Below, piece after piece: positions 42,931-50,531 of a stretch of 64,000 nucleotides of DNA. The notes below the pieces were generated by a model. That model searched no databases, was not told the DNA's origin, and worked only from the letters and a program-made list of their open reading frames with translations. This DNA comes from Nostoc sp. CHAB 5824 (GTDB taxonomy: Bacteria > Cyanobacteriota > Cyanobacteriia > Cyanobacteriales > Nostocaceae). A program made the position numbers and the translations under genes. Location: NCBI RefSeq assembly GCF_020829665.1, contig NZ_JAIVFT010000010.1:200071-264070 (forward strand), written 5' to 3'. Every line of letters begins with the position of its first letter. The stretch's first letter is position 1.

Positions 42931-43073
42931 ACATTTTGTCAACCAAAGCGCGATCGTCTAAAAGCAGGCACTATTATCAGTTTATGCAGGTGATGCGATT
43001 CATTGCCTCTCTGTAGCTATGATTCCTGGCAAGATAAATTTAGAACCTAAGTAAAAAATTTGAGTTGCTGATT

Positions 43074-43289
43074 ATGGGTGAAGCAAAGCGTCGTAAAACC
43101 ACACAAGGGGAAACATACGGTCAAGAGACTCGCATCTTGCCTTGGCTTCCCATTACAAAAAAGCAAGCCGAATTATTTGTCAGTTGGACAAGTCGTGGTG
43201 CTTGGATAGGCATTGGACTTATGGTTGTAGCATGGGCAACTATCCGTTTTATCGGCCCAGCCTTCGGTTGGTGGCAAGTAGTCTACTAA
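43074..43289 (+). CDS. DUF2839 small membrane protein
   Basis: 71-residue protein of the cyanobacterial DUF2839 family. It starts MGEAKRRKTT, has the typical LPWLPITKKQAELF segment and a C-terminal membrane helix (GAWIGIGLMVVAWATIRFIG). Function unknown; probably a thylakoid or plasma-membrane protein. ATG at 43074 is the family start (upstream TTG and ATA codons give no better site). Confidence 0.9.
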   Translation: MGEAKRRKTTQGETYGQETRILPWLPITKKQAELFVSWTSRGAWIGIGLMVVAWATIRFIGPAFGWWQVVY

Positions 43290-43336
43290 ATGCTGCTGTT
43301 AGTCTTCTCATTCAGAGAGACATTGAATCTTACTCC

Positions 43337-43353
43337 CCTTCCCTTCTATGGAA
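43337..43353. repeat. 17-bp direct repeat flanking a MITE, left copy
   Basis: CCTTCCCTTCTATGGAA, immediately before the left end of the element at 43354-43497 and identical to 43498-43514. Confidence 0.75.
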
Positions 43354-43497
43354 GCAGGGTGGTTTCATACAAGCAGAGAAAAACTAAAACTGAGTTTCAA
43401 AGCCTCTCCCCCCGTGGGAGAGAGGGAAAAAGCCATGCTACTTTCACGAAAAATCAAGACTTATGTATTTTTCTTTTTTCGTATGAAACCACCCTGC
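43354..43497. mobile_element. 144-bp MITE with perfect 17-bp inverted ends
   Basis: GCAGGGTGGTTTCATAC (43354-43370) and its exact complement GTATGAAACCACCCTGC (43481-43497) bound an interior with a small hairpin (CTCTCCC/GGGAGAG). A 17-bp direct repeat (CCTTCCCTTCTATGGAA) lies on each side with no gap. There is no transposase; short frames through it are not genes. It is either a recent non-autonomous insertion or a composite palindromic repeat. Confidence 0.75.
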
Positions 43498-43514
43498 CCT
43501 TCCCTTCTATGGAA
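43498..43514. repeat. 17-bp direct repeat flanking a MITE, right copy
   Basis: Identical to 43337-43353. The remaining gap to 43688 shows nothing further and should hold the prolyl oligopeptidase promoter. Confidence 0.75.
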
Positions 43515-43688
43515 GGGCCTATGTTCTAGTTAACTCTCTATTAGACTCAACTGAGAAACGCTATAGAAGTAGACCAGATAAAGGGTTCGTCTTCCAATAA
43601 ATTCCTTAACTGAACCGTATTGCAGTATATGCTCCATGTCTTAGGTCTATCTTTGTAGTATGTAAAGAAGCACTTTTGACCTGAGATT

Positions 43689-45758
43689 ATGCCTTCCTCT
43701 AAAAAATCCTTCACCTACCCATCCAGCCACAAAAGCAATCAAGTCGATAACTACCACGGTACTTTAGTCGCAGATCCTTACCGTTGGTTAGAAGATCCTG
43801 ACTCTGAAGAAACAAGGGCTTGGATTGAGGCACAAAATCAAGTTACTTTTAGCTACTTGAGCGAAATTCCTACCAGAGAAAAAATTAAACAACGCCTCAC
43901 CAAACTTTGGGATTATGAAAAATACGGCATCCCTTTTAAAGAAGGTGAACGCTACTTTTATTTTAAAAACGATGGGCTGCAAAACCAAAGTGTCCTCTAC
44001 ACTCTGAAAACCCTTGACGACCAACCCAAAGTTTTACTCGACCCCAATAAACTTTCAGAAGATGGCACTGTTGCTCTTTCAGGATTGTCTATTAGCGAGG
44101 ATGGTAAACTTCTAGCATACGGTCTATCCGCCTCTGGTTCTGATTGGCAAGAGTGGAAAGTACGAGATGTCGAAATCGGTGAAGACCTGCAAGACCATCT
44201 GAAATGGATTAAATTTTCTGGTGCATCGTGGACACATGATAATCAAGGTTTCTTCTACAGTCGCTACGATGAGCCGAATGAAAAAACTCAATTAGAAGAT
44301 GTTAACTATTATCAAAAGCTCTACTATCATCAACTAGGTAAACCCCAATCAGAAGATGTACTAATTTACCATCGTCCTGACCAAAAGGAATGGGGTTTTA
44401 GTGGCGGTGTTACTGAAGATGGGCACTATCTAATAATTTCAATTTGGCTAGGAACTGACTCTAAAAATTTAGTTTTTTCCAAAGATTTGACTGAGCCTAA
44501 TGCTGAAGTTGTAGAGCTAATTAACCAATTTGAGGCAGATTACAGCTTTATCGACAATGATGATAGCGTCTTTTACTTCCGCACAGATTTAAATGCACCA
44601 CGGGGAAGAGTTATTGCAATTGACACGAAAAATCCTGCTAAGGAAAATTGGCGAGAAATTATTTCCCAATCAGCAGAAACTTTGGAAAGTGTAGGCATAC
44701 TCAATAACCAATTTGTTGCTGATTACCTTAAAGATGCTCACAGCCAAATTAAAATTTTTGACCTCAAAAGTGCGTTTATTCGAGAAGTAGAACTACCTGG
44801 ACTCGGTTCAGCCGGTGGTTTTGGTGGTAAGCGTAACGATACCGAAACTTTTTATAGTTTTACCAGTTTCACCACGCCAGGAACTATCTATCGTTACGAT
44901 ATGATAACTGGTAAAAGTACCATTTTCCGCCAGCCAGAGGTAGATTTTAATCCTGATGATTACGAAACCAAACAAGTTTTTTATCACAGCAAAGACGGTA
45001 CTAGAGTTCCAATGTTTATTACCCACAAAAAGGGCATTAAATTGGATGGAAATAACCCGACTTATCTCTATGCCTATGGTGGTTTTAATGCCTCAATGAC
45101 ACCTGGTTTTTCTGTGAGTCTTTTGGTGTGGATGGAAATCGGTGGTGTCTATGCTATGCCCAATATACGCGGTGGTGGAGAATATGGCGAAGAATGGCAC
45201 CAAGCAGGAATGAAGGATAAGAAGCAGAATGTCTTTGATGACTTTATTAGCGCTGCTGAGTGGTTGATTGCGAATAAGTATACTAAGACAGATAAGCTAG
45301 CGATCGCAGGTGGTAGTAACGGCGGTTTATTGGTGGGCGCTTGCATGGCACAACGTCCCGATTTGTTTGGTGCAGCTTTGCCAGCAGTTGGCGTGATGGA
45401 TATGTTGCGCTTCCACAAATTCACCATTGGTTGGGCTTGGACTTCCGAATATGGTTCCCCGGATAATCCAGAGGAGTTTCCTGCACTCTATGCCTATTCG
45501 CCATTACAGAATCTCAAACCAGATACAGCTTACCCAGCAACCTTAATTACCACAGCCGATCATGATGATCGCGTTGTCCCTGCTCATAGTTTCAAATTTA
45601 CCGCAGCTTTGCAAGAGGCTCACACTGGTGATGCGCCAACGCTAATTAGAATTGAGACTAAAGCAGGACATGGTGCGGGTAAACCCACGGCTAAAATTAT
45701 TGAAGAAGCCGCAGATAAATGGGCTTTTTTGGTGCGTACTTTGAATATTGAAGTTTAG
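43689..45758 (+). CDS. Prolyl oligopeptidase (S9A)
   Basis: 689-residue cytosolic serine peptidase cleaving short peptides after proline. An N-terminal segment (YHGTLVADPYRWLEDPDSEE) leads into a seven-bladed propeller (residues about 75-420), then the alpha/beta hydrolase domain. The triad is complete: Ser543 (GGSNGG), Asp626 (DHDDRV) and His661 (KAGHGAGKP). Length is normal for S9A. No signal peptide. A hairpin terminator follows. Confidence 0.95.
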   Translation: MPSSKKSFTYPSSHKSNQVDNYHGTLVADPYRWLEDPDSEETRAWIEAQNQVTFSYLSEIPTREKIKQRLTKLWDYEKYGIPFKEGERYFYFKNDGLQNQSVLYTLKTLDDQPKVLLDPNKLSEDGTVALSGLSISEDGKLLAYGLSASGSDWQEWKVRDVEIGEDLQDHLKWIKFSGASWTHDNQGFFYSRYDEPNEKTQLEDVNYYQKLYYHQLGKPQSEDVLIYHRPDQKEWGFSGGVTEDGHYLIISIWLGTDSKNLVFSKDLTEPNAEVVELINQFEADYSFIDNDDSVFYFRTDLNAPRGRVIAIDTKNPAKENWREIISQSAETLESVGILNNQFVADYLKDAHSQIKIFDLKSAFIREVELPGLGSAGGFGGKRNDTETFYSFTSFTTPGTIYRYDMITGKSTIFRQPEVDFNPDDYETKQVFYHSKDGTRVPMFITHKKGIKLDGNNPTYLYAYGGFNASMTPGFSVSLLVWMEIGGVYAMPNIRGGGEYGEEWHQAGMKDKKQNVFDDFISAAEWLIANKYTKTDKLAIAGGSNGGLLVGACMAQRPDLFGAALPAVGVMDMLRFHKFTIGWAWTSEYGSPDNPEEFPALYAYSPLQNLKPDTAYPATLITTADHDDRVVPAHSFKFTAALQEAHTGDAPTLIRIETKAGHGAGKPTAKIIEEAADKWAFLVRTLNIEV

Positions 45759-45767
45759 AAGATTTTT

Positions 45768-45788
45768 AGGGTGGGTATTGCCTACCCT
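45768..45788 (+). terminator. Terminator candidate of prolyl oligopeptidase gene
   Basis: AGGGTGGGT-ATT-GCCTACCCT stem with G-T pairs, 10 bp after the stop codon. The T-run precedes rather than follows the stem, so efficiency is uncertain. Confidence 0.5.
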
Positions 45789-45844
45789 ATGAAACTAACT
45801 TAACTGAATCATTAATCAATTTACGCAAAAAATTTTTCTTGACA

Positions 45845-46654
45845 TCAGTAGTTCCAACTTACAAGTGCTGTCATTACCCTTGCAATAGCCGCGCGATCGC
45901 TATCTTCTCTAGACTCAAATAATCTTTCTGCTTGTTGCAGATGCGTAACTGCTTCCTTTCTATGTATCCATCGATTCAGATAGTACAACGAAATTCCCAA
46001 GTCTTGATAAATGTCTGGATTATTAGGATGACGATCTAACTTTTGCCGCAAAAGCTCAACTTCATTCTCTAGGTATTGCCAAGAAGATTGTCCAACTTCT
46101 AGGTTTTCCCAAATTTTTATATCAAGGGTTGAAGTAGGTGCTTCCGATTTGTTAGCGAAATAGGGGATATCTAAAAATTGTGCAATCGTTTTGGCAATAC
46201 TTACAGCACTCTCATAGCTACCATCAGACTTTAGATGAAAGCGCCAGTAGATTGATGCCAAAATTAATCTCGGATAAAAAGCTATTCCTCCTTCAGAACC
46301 ACTGACATCTTCTACTTCAATACCTGAAATAATATGACAGGGAAACCTAACAGATTTTGTGTGTAAAATTTTGAATCGATTTTGTCTTTCCCAAAGAATA
46401 GAATTTTTTGCTTTATCAAAGGTGTAAGTAGTAGTTTCTGTATCTTCAATTATTGTATATAGACTTATTGCAACTATTATGCATCCACTTACTATGGCGA
46501 TGATTCCAGGATAATCAGCACGCTGGAGTACCAACCCCAATAAACAAAGGAAAAGACCAAATGGAATCAAAGTTATGCTAAAGAGTAATACACCCCAAAG
46601 CGATTTTTGGAAACGTAAAAGGAGCCGATGTTGGTTTTGTTCAATAATCTTCAC
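45845..46654 (-). CDS. Membrane protein with C-terminal TPR-like segment
   Basis: 269-residue protein with two adjacent membrane helices (about 18-42, GVLLFSITLIPFGLFLCLLG, and 48-68, GIIAIVSGCIIVAISLY). A beta-rich region resembling a small membrane-proximal PH-like domain follows (YTFDKAKNSILWERQNR), then a C-terminal TPR-like pair (HPNNPDIYQDLGISLYYLNR, cited as the typical P-N-P-D-Y-LG pattern). Unknown function, not clearly linked to neighbours. Confidence 0.75.
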   Translation of the reverse strand: MKIIEQNQHRLLLRFQKSLWGVLLFSITLIPFGLFLCLLGLVLQRADYPGIIAIVSGCIIVAISLYTIIEDTETTTYTFDKAKNSILWERQNRFKILHTKSVRFPCHIISGIEVEDVSGSEGGIAFYPRLILASIYWRFHLKSDGSYESAVSIAKTIAQFLDIPYFANKSEAPTSTLDIKIWENLEVGQSSWQYLENEVELLRQKLDRHPNNPDIYQDLGISLYYLNRWIHRKEAVTHLQQAERLFESREDSDRAAIARVMTALVSWNY

Positions 46655-46703
46655 GAATTAATTGAGACTGAATTATGCAGGAAATTTTTATTTCACTAGA
46701 TAG

Positions 46704-47135
46704 CTATATTTCCCCTATTTCTCGCAGATAAGCAGGTCGGGGTGTGAGTTGACTAACCAATGCAGCATCAGCCGTCCAAAACTCCGCAGATGCACTCTCG
46801 GCGCTAGCAAGAAATGCCGCATCATAAAGGGTAGATAAACCATATTTATCGGCAATTTTTCAGGTTCTTATCCTAATTGCCTCTTCTTGAATGTAATCAA
46901 TAGGCAGTTCACAGAAGTCTTCAAAAAAACCTAGCGCTTCCTCTGTTGTAATTACTCCCATGCGGGTTTTCTTTCTTAGTACACATCCGACTTCTGCCCA
47001 AGCAAAAGCTGGAGCCACTATGGGTATACTCAGACTTAAGGCTTCTGCTACTAGTTTTCTGGACTGGGGTTGATAAACTTCTGGTACAAGATAAGGAATC
47101 CAAACACTGGTATCTAAACACAAAACTCTAGTCAC
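46704..47135 (-). pseudogene. PIN-domain toxin interrupted by an in-frame TGA
   Basis: VapC-like PIN ribonuclease reading frame of 143 codons, interrupted at codon 92 by TGA (46860-46862). The first part (91 residues) has Asp8 (VLCLDTSVW) and Glu48 (AWAEVG). The same frame continues without a shift after the TGA (KIADKYGLSTLYDAAFLA, then WTADAALVS) with the remaining acidic residues Asp105 and Asp123, ending at TAG 46704. A TGG-to-TGA change (Trp expected) is the simplest cause. The truncated product lacks half the active site, so the toxin is probably dead unless the stop is read through. Its start overlaps the antitoxin by 8 nt. Confidence 0.85.
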
Positions 47136-47382
47136 GTCGCCCTTCGTTTTCTCTAAGGCTGCGAATTAAATCTGTAGAGGTTGGTTGTATGCCAGTTTTA
47201 GCTTTAGCGGTTTCACTGCGGGCAATTATCCGTTGATGGGCTGCCCATCCCCTGCGGCGGTTCACCTCACGTTCTAAAGCCTCGACCACTAAATCATTCA
47301 GGGATTCGCTACCCTCCTTAATTTTCTTAGCTTTGATAAGTAAATCAGCCGGAAACCGAATTGTTAGGGCTTCGCGTTCCAT
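47128..47382 (-). CDS. RHH-type antitoxin of the PIN pair
   Basis: 84-residue antitoxin from ATG 47382. A ribbon-helix-helix-like N-terminus (EREALTIRFPADLLIKAKKI) is followed by the second helix (SLNDLVVEALEREVNRRRG) and a C-terminal toxin-binding tail. It should repress its own operon and bind the PIN toxin. A longer frame begins with TTG at 47400. It is intact while its toxin is interrupted. Confidence 0.8.
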   Translation of the reverse strand: MEREALTIRFPADLLIKAKKIKEGSESLNDLVVEALEREVNRRRGWAAHQRIIARSETAKAKTGIQPTSTDLIRSLRENEGRRD

Positions 47383-47585
47383 AGTGATAACTGCAACCAA
47401 ATATTGATACCATTTATTATAACCGCCCTATATTTAGAGGCTAGATACTAGGATGTTGACTTTGTGGTGAAATCGTCGAAATTTCCTAGTTCTACTGTTA
47501 AGTCAATCATAAAAACCCAATCCGTCCAATATTGTTTTTCTTTTTGAAACTTCTATAATCCAATCGGTCCTATGGTGTTTCCTAA
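47383..47585. other. Upstream region of the PIN toxin-antitoxin pair
   Basis: Part of a 946-bp gap (47383-48328). It should contain the antitoxin promoter. No gene seen here. Confidence 0.45.
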
Positions 47586-47745
47586 GAGGATGTTTGAGAA
47601 GTCCTCTTGTCGGCATCAAAAGTTTTAGATCCCACTAAATCCCGCTTAAAAAGGGGGCTTTGACTCCGGTTCCCCCCTTAAAAAGGGGGCTAGGGGGGAT
47701 CTGAAAGTGCCTAAAGTCACAGTGAAACACTTTTCAAATAACCTC
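47586..47745. mobile_element. 160-bp MITE with nested G-run palindrome
   Basis: The ends GAGGATGTTTGAGAAGT (47586-47602) and ACTTTTCAAATAACCTC (47729-47745) pair at 14 of 17 positions. Inside, 47627-47702 is an AGATCCC...GGGGGGATCT palindrome with two TTAAAAAGGGGGCT blocks, the same repeat as inside 19111-19265. No transposase. Confidence 0.65.
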
Positions 47746-48328
47746 TAAGTAGATGAAGTACACCCAAGTGTTTTTTACCAAGCTTAGTAACTTTGAAAAT
47801 GTACCTCATTAAGATCAAGAACCGCTATAAACCAATTTTTCACACTACTAAAACTTGGAGTATAAAGTTCCTCTTCAGATACCTCCAACTTCAGATTTTT
47901 CTCAACTTCTCATAAACTATCAAAGCTCTGGGCAATTGCATCTTCGCTCTGTAGATGCATTTTGTCTGAATTAGGGACGCGTATCAGATTCTGTTGACAT
48001 TGCCAAATTTCTTACAAGTTCCTCAACATTTGTGTTTACAGCTCCTTTGTCGGTGGTGGGCGCAAGTTCAGCACTTGCTTAACCCCTGATAGTCCTTACT
48101 TTACAGAGGGTTGCATGTCAGCAATGGGAATTATCGCTTTAAATCTTAAACTTCAAAGTACTAAGCTTACTTTTGACACATCAACGAAATATCAGCTTTA
48201 TATAAAGTTCATAACTTTGTAATACGATTACTGAGCGAGTTTTAGTTTGTTACAAAACTATGACACTCGCTAACTCTAATGTTTTATTTTTCTTTTTGAA
48301 CTCTTCTCAAATAACAGGGTTGCTACTG
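47746..48328. other. Gap upstream of the SbtA-like gene
   Basis: About 580 bp without a supported gene. It contains a solo GAACCGCTATAAA end (near 47818) of the 7815-type palindromic element. The permease promoter should lie in the last 200 bp. Confidence 0.45.
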
Positions 48329-49306
48329 ATGAATTCAAGCCTTATCTTGTCCAATATCTTGAATCCGCCAGTACTATTTTTCTTTTTAGGAATGCTGGCT
48401 ATTTTTCTCAAATCTGACTTAGATATTCCTCAACCCTTACCCAAGTTATTTTCTCTTTACTTATTACTTGCTATTGGCTTTAAAGGAGGGTATGAACTTA
48501 CCCAAAGTGGAATTAATTTAGAAATAGCACTTACACTGTTGGCAGCTATATTTATGGCTTGTGCCGTACCTATTTTCTCGTTTTTTGTATTGAAACTTAA
48601 ACTTGATACCTCTAATGCTGCTGCAATTTCAGCAACTTATGGTTCTATCAGTGCAGTTACCTTTATTACTGCCCAGTCTTTTTTGAAAATTCTTAATATT
48701 CCCTCTGGTGGCCACATGGTAGCTGCTTTAGCATTGATGGAATCACCAGCAATTATTGTCGGAATACTACTGGTGAGATTATTTACTAAAACCTCAGAAA
48801 ATGGTAAAAAGGAATTTTCTTGGAATGAAGTACTAGGGGAAGCTTTTTTAAATGGTTCTGTTTTTCTTTTAGTTGGTAGTCTTATAATCGGCATTCTTAC
48901 AGGTAAACAAGGATGGGATAAGTTACATCCATTTACACAAGACATATTTTATGGAGTTCTAGCATTCTTTCTACTAGATATGGGTATTGTAGCTGCTATC
49001 AGAATTAAAGAATTAAAGCGTACGGGTTCTTTTTTAATTGTATTTTCTGTATTCATGCCTGTGGCTAATGCAATTTTTGGTATAATTCTAGCCAAAATGA
49101 TAGGTATCTCACAGGGAAATGCTTTACTGTTTGCTGTCCTTTGTGCCAGTGCTTCTTATATAGCAGTTCCAGCAGCCATGAGAATTACTGTTCCCGAAGC
49201 TAATCCCAGTTTATACATCTCTATGGCATTAGCACTAACTTTCCCTTTCAATATTATTATTGGAATTCCTTTATATTTGAATATCATTAAAGTCATAGGA
49301 ATTTAA
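48329..49306 (+). CDS. SbtA-family sodium-dependent bicarbonate permease
   Basis: 325-residue integral membrane protein with about ten membrane helices, of the SbtA-type bicarbonate transport permease family. It resembles the Nostoc branch beginning SLILSNILNPPVLFFFLGML rather than canonical SbtA, and it lacks the long cytosolic loop. An inverted-repeat topology is suggested by the two related halves (GFKGGYELTQSG; MGIVAAIRIKELK). Substrate is therefore family-based. ATG at 48329 matches the family start; an ATG at 48260 would add 23 hydrophobic residues. No sbtB partner is adjacent. Confidence 0.8.
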   Translation: MNSSLILSNILNPPVLFFFLGMLAIFLKSDLDIPQPLPKLFSLYLLLAIGFKGGYELTQSGINLEIALTLLAAIFMACAVPIFSFFVLKLKLDTSNAAAISATYGSISAVTFITAQSFLKILNIPSGGHMVAALALMESPAIIVGILLVRLFTKTSENGKKEFSWNEVLGEAFLNGSVFLLVGSLIIGILTGKQGWDKLHPFTQDIFYGVLAFFLLDMGIVAAIRIKELKRTGSFLIVFSVFMPVANAIFGIILAKMIGISQGNALLFAVLCASASYIAVPAAMRITVPEANPSLYISMALALTFPFNIIIGIPLYLNIIKVIGI

Positions 49307-49422
49307 CATAATGCAAAATTCCCTACCCTCAACGAAGTAGGGTGGGGATAGGGAGTGAGCAGCAACGATTACATACCTGGCCAACCTTAGCGAAGCAGCT
49401 TGGAGTGCTTCAATATCCATTG

Positions 49423-49606
49423 GTGTCAACTTAAGGTAAAAGCCAGTCTAAAACCAGCTTTTAGAGATTGTCTCGTCAAGAGTCTCAGACTGGGAATACT
49501 CATTAGGAGGCTCCGTCTCCAAAATTGGCGGCAGCAGCCCAATGAGGAGCATTTCCAACTAGAGGCTGGAAACGAGATTTTAAAAGGGTTTGCCTTAAGT
49601 TGACAC
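49423..49606. mobile_element. 184-bp MITE with 18-bp inverted ends
   Basis: GTGTCAACTTAAGGTAAA (49423-49440) and TTTGCCTTAAGTTGACAC (49589-49606) differ at one position. The interior carries a G/C-rich palindromic block (CTGGGAATACTC, then GGCGGCAGCAGCC, then AGGCTGGAAACGAG) related to 20660. No coding capacity. Confidence 0.7.
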
Positions 49607-49636
49607 GTATGTTGAGTATCTTTATCCTACTTGTGC

Positions 49637-50119
49637 TTAAAACGCGACAGCTTGACCTGTCCCCTTTAGATGGATTGTTGTATAAGTTTGTTTTTGCCCC
49701 TGGTTGAATTGAGGAATCACAGAAAAGCGGTTTGTTGTGGTGATTCCTTTAGTTTCAATTTTTACTTCGTTGCTATATCCAAGGTTTACACGGGGTATAA
49801 GTAAGGTAAATGTGGTGTTGCCAGTATCTACTGTCTTTTTAATAGTCACAGTCACTAGCGTACCAATTTCCGTATCTACAGTACGGATTTGATCTCCGGT
49901 AAAGTTTAATGTCTGTTTCTGTTCTTGATAGCTGAAAAGGGGCTTGCCAGTAATACTTGACGTTGAGTAATTAACATTGACTTTATCGCCTTTAAAATTA
50001 TACCCTGTAAAATTATACAAGTTCGGTATTTTTTCTTCTAAGGCATGGGATTGTAATACTGGTATTGCTGCTAAGGTTATACCTAATCCGAATGATGCAA
50101 TTAAATTTCTTGTTTGCAT
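49637..50119 (-). CDS. Exported hypothetical protein
   Basis: 160-residue secreted or periplasmic protein. A signal peptide (MQTRNLIASFGLGITLAAIP) ends near SHALEE. The mature part is beta-rich with Asn/Thr/Gly-rich strands (FTGYNFKGDKVNVNYSTSS; LVTVTIKKTVDTGNTTFTLL) and no cysteines. I do not recognise a family. The gene stands alone, divergent from the M16 peptidase gene. Confidence 0.65.
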   Translation of the reverse strand: MQTRNLIASFGLGITLAAIPVLQSHALEEKIPNLYNFTGYNFKGDKVNVNYSTSSITGKPLFSYQEQKQTLNFTGDQIRTVDTEIGTLVTVTIKKTVDTGNTTFTLLIPRVNLGYSNEVKIETKGITTTNRFSVIPQFNQGQKQTYTTIHLKGTGQAVAF

Positions 50120-50531
50120 ATTTCAAAAAGTTATTGCTAATTTGACAAAGATATCTACCCTAATGGGAATGACAATAGGAATCAAACCAATTATAAAAGT
50201 GGATATTCCGAAAAACTTGTTAAATGCAACACATCGCAATCGTTATTAATATAGTTGCAATAATTTGTAATAGTACGTAAAGTTACATCTGTCTTGAAAA
50301 TAGGTAATAAGTGGCAAGAAATAAGGAAAAGGATTTTTATACTATTGTTATGGGCTATTGCTCGTAGGTGTCTTGCAAATAGGTAAACTTGAAAACCGAC
50401 TATTACGGCATGGCGGAAATAAAGCTACCATTAAAAATGGTAAAAAAGCCAAGAATGTAGGTCTTTTAACTTCCATAAAACGGTACTAAAGTTTTGTTTT
50501 ATAATTAGAAATTTTGCATTTACCATTGCTT
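50120..50531. other. Divergent gap before the M16 peptidase
   Basis: 412 bp with both promoters expected. A small hairpin TACCATT-AAA-AATGGTA (50426-50442) is the only structure seen. No gene. Confidence 0.45.

Noticed and set aside
43290..43533. Three overlapping plus-strand frames of 60-80 codons
   Set aside because: They run through the 144-bp MITE and its flanking repeats; no family resemblance.
49400..49603. 67-codon plus-strand frame
   Set aside because: Coincides with the 184-bp inverted-repeat element.
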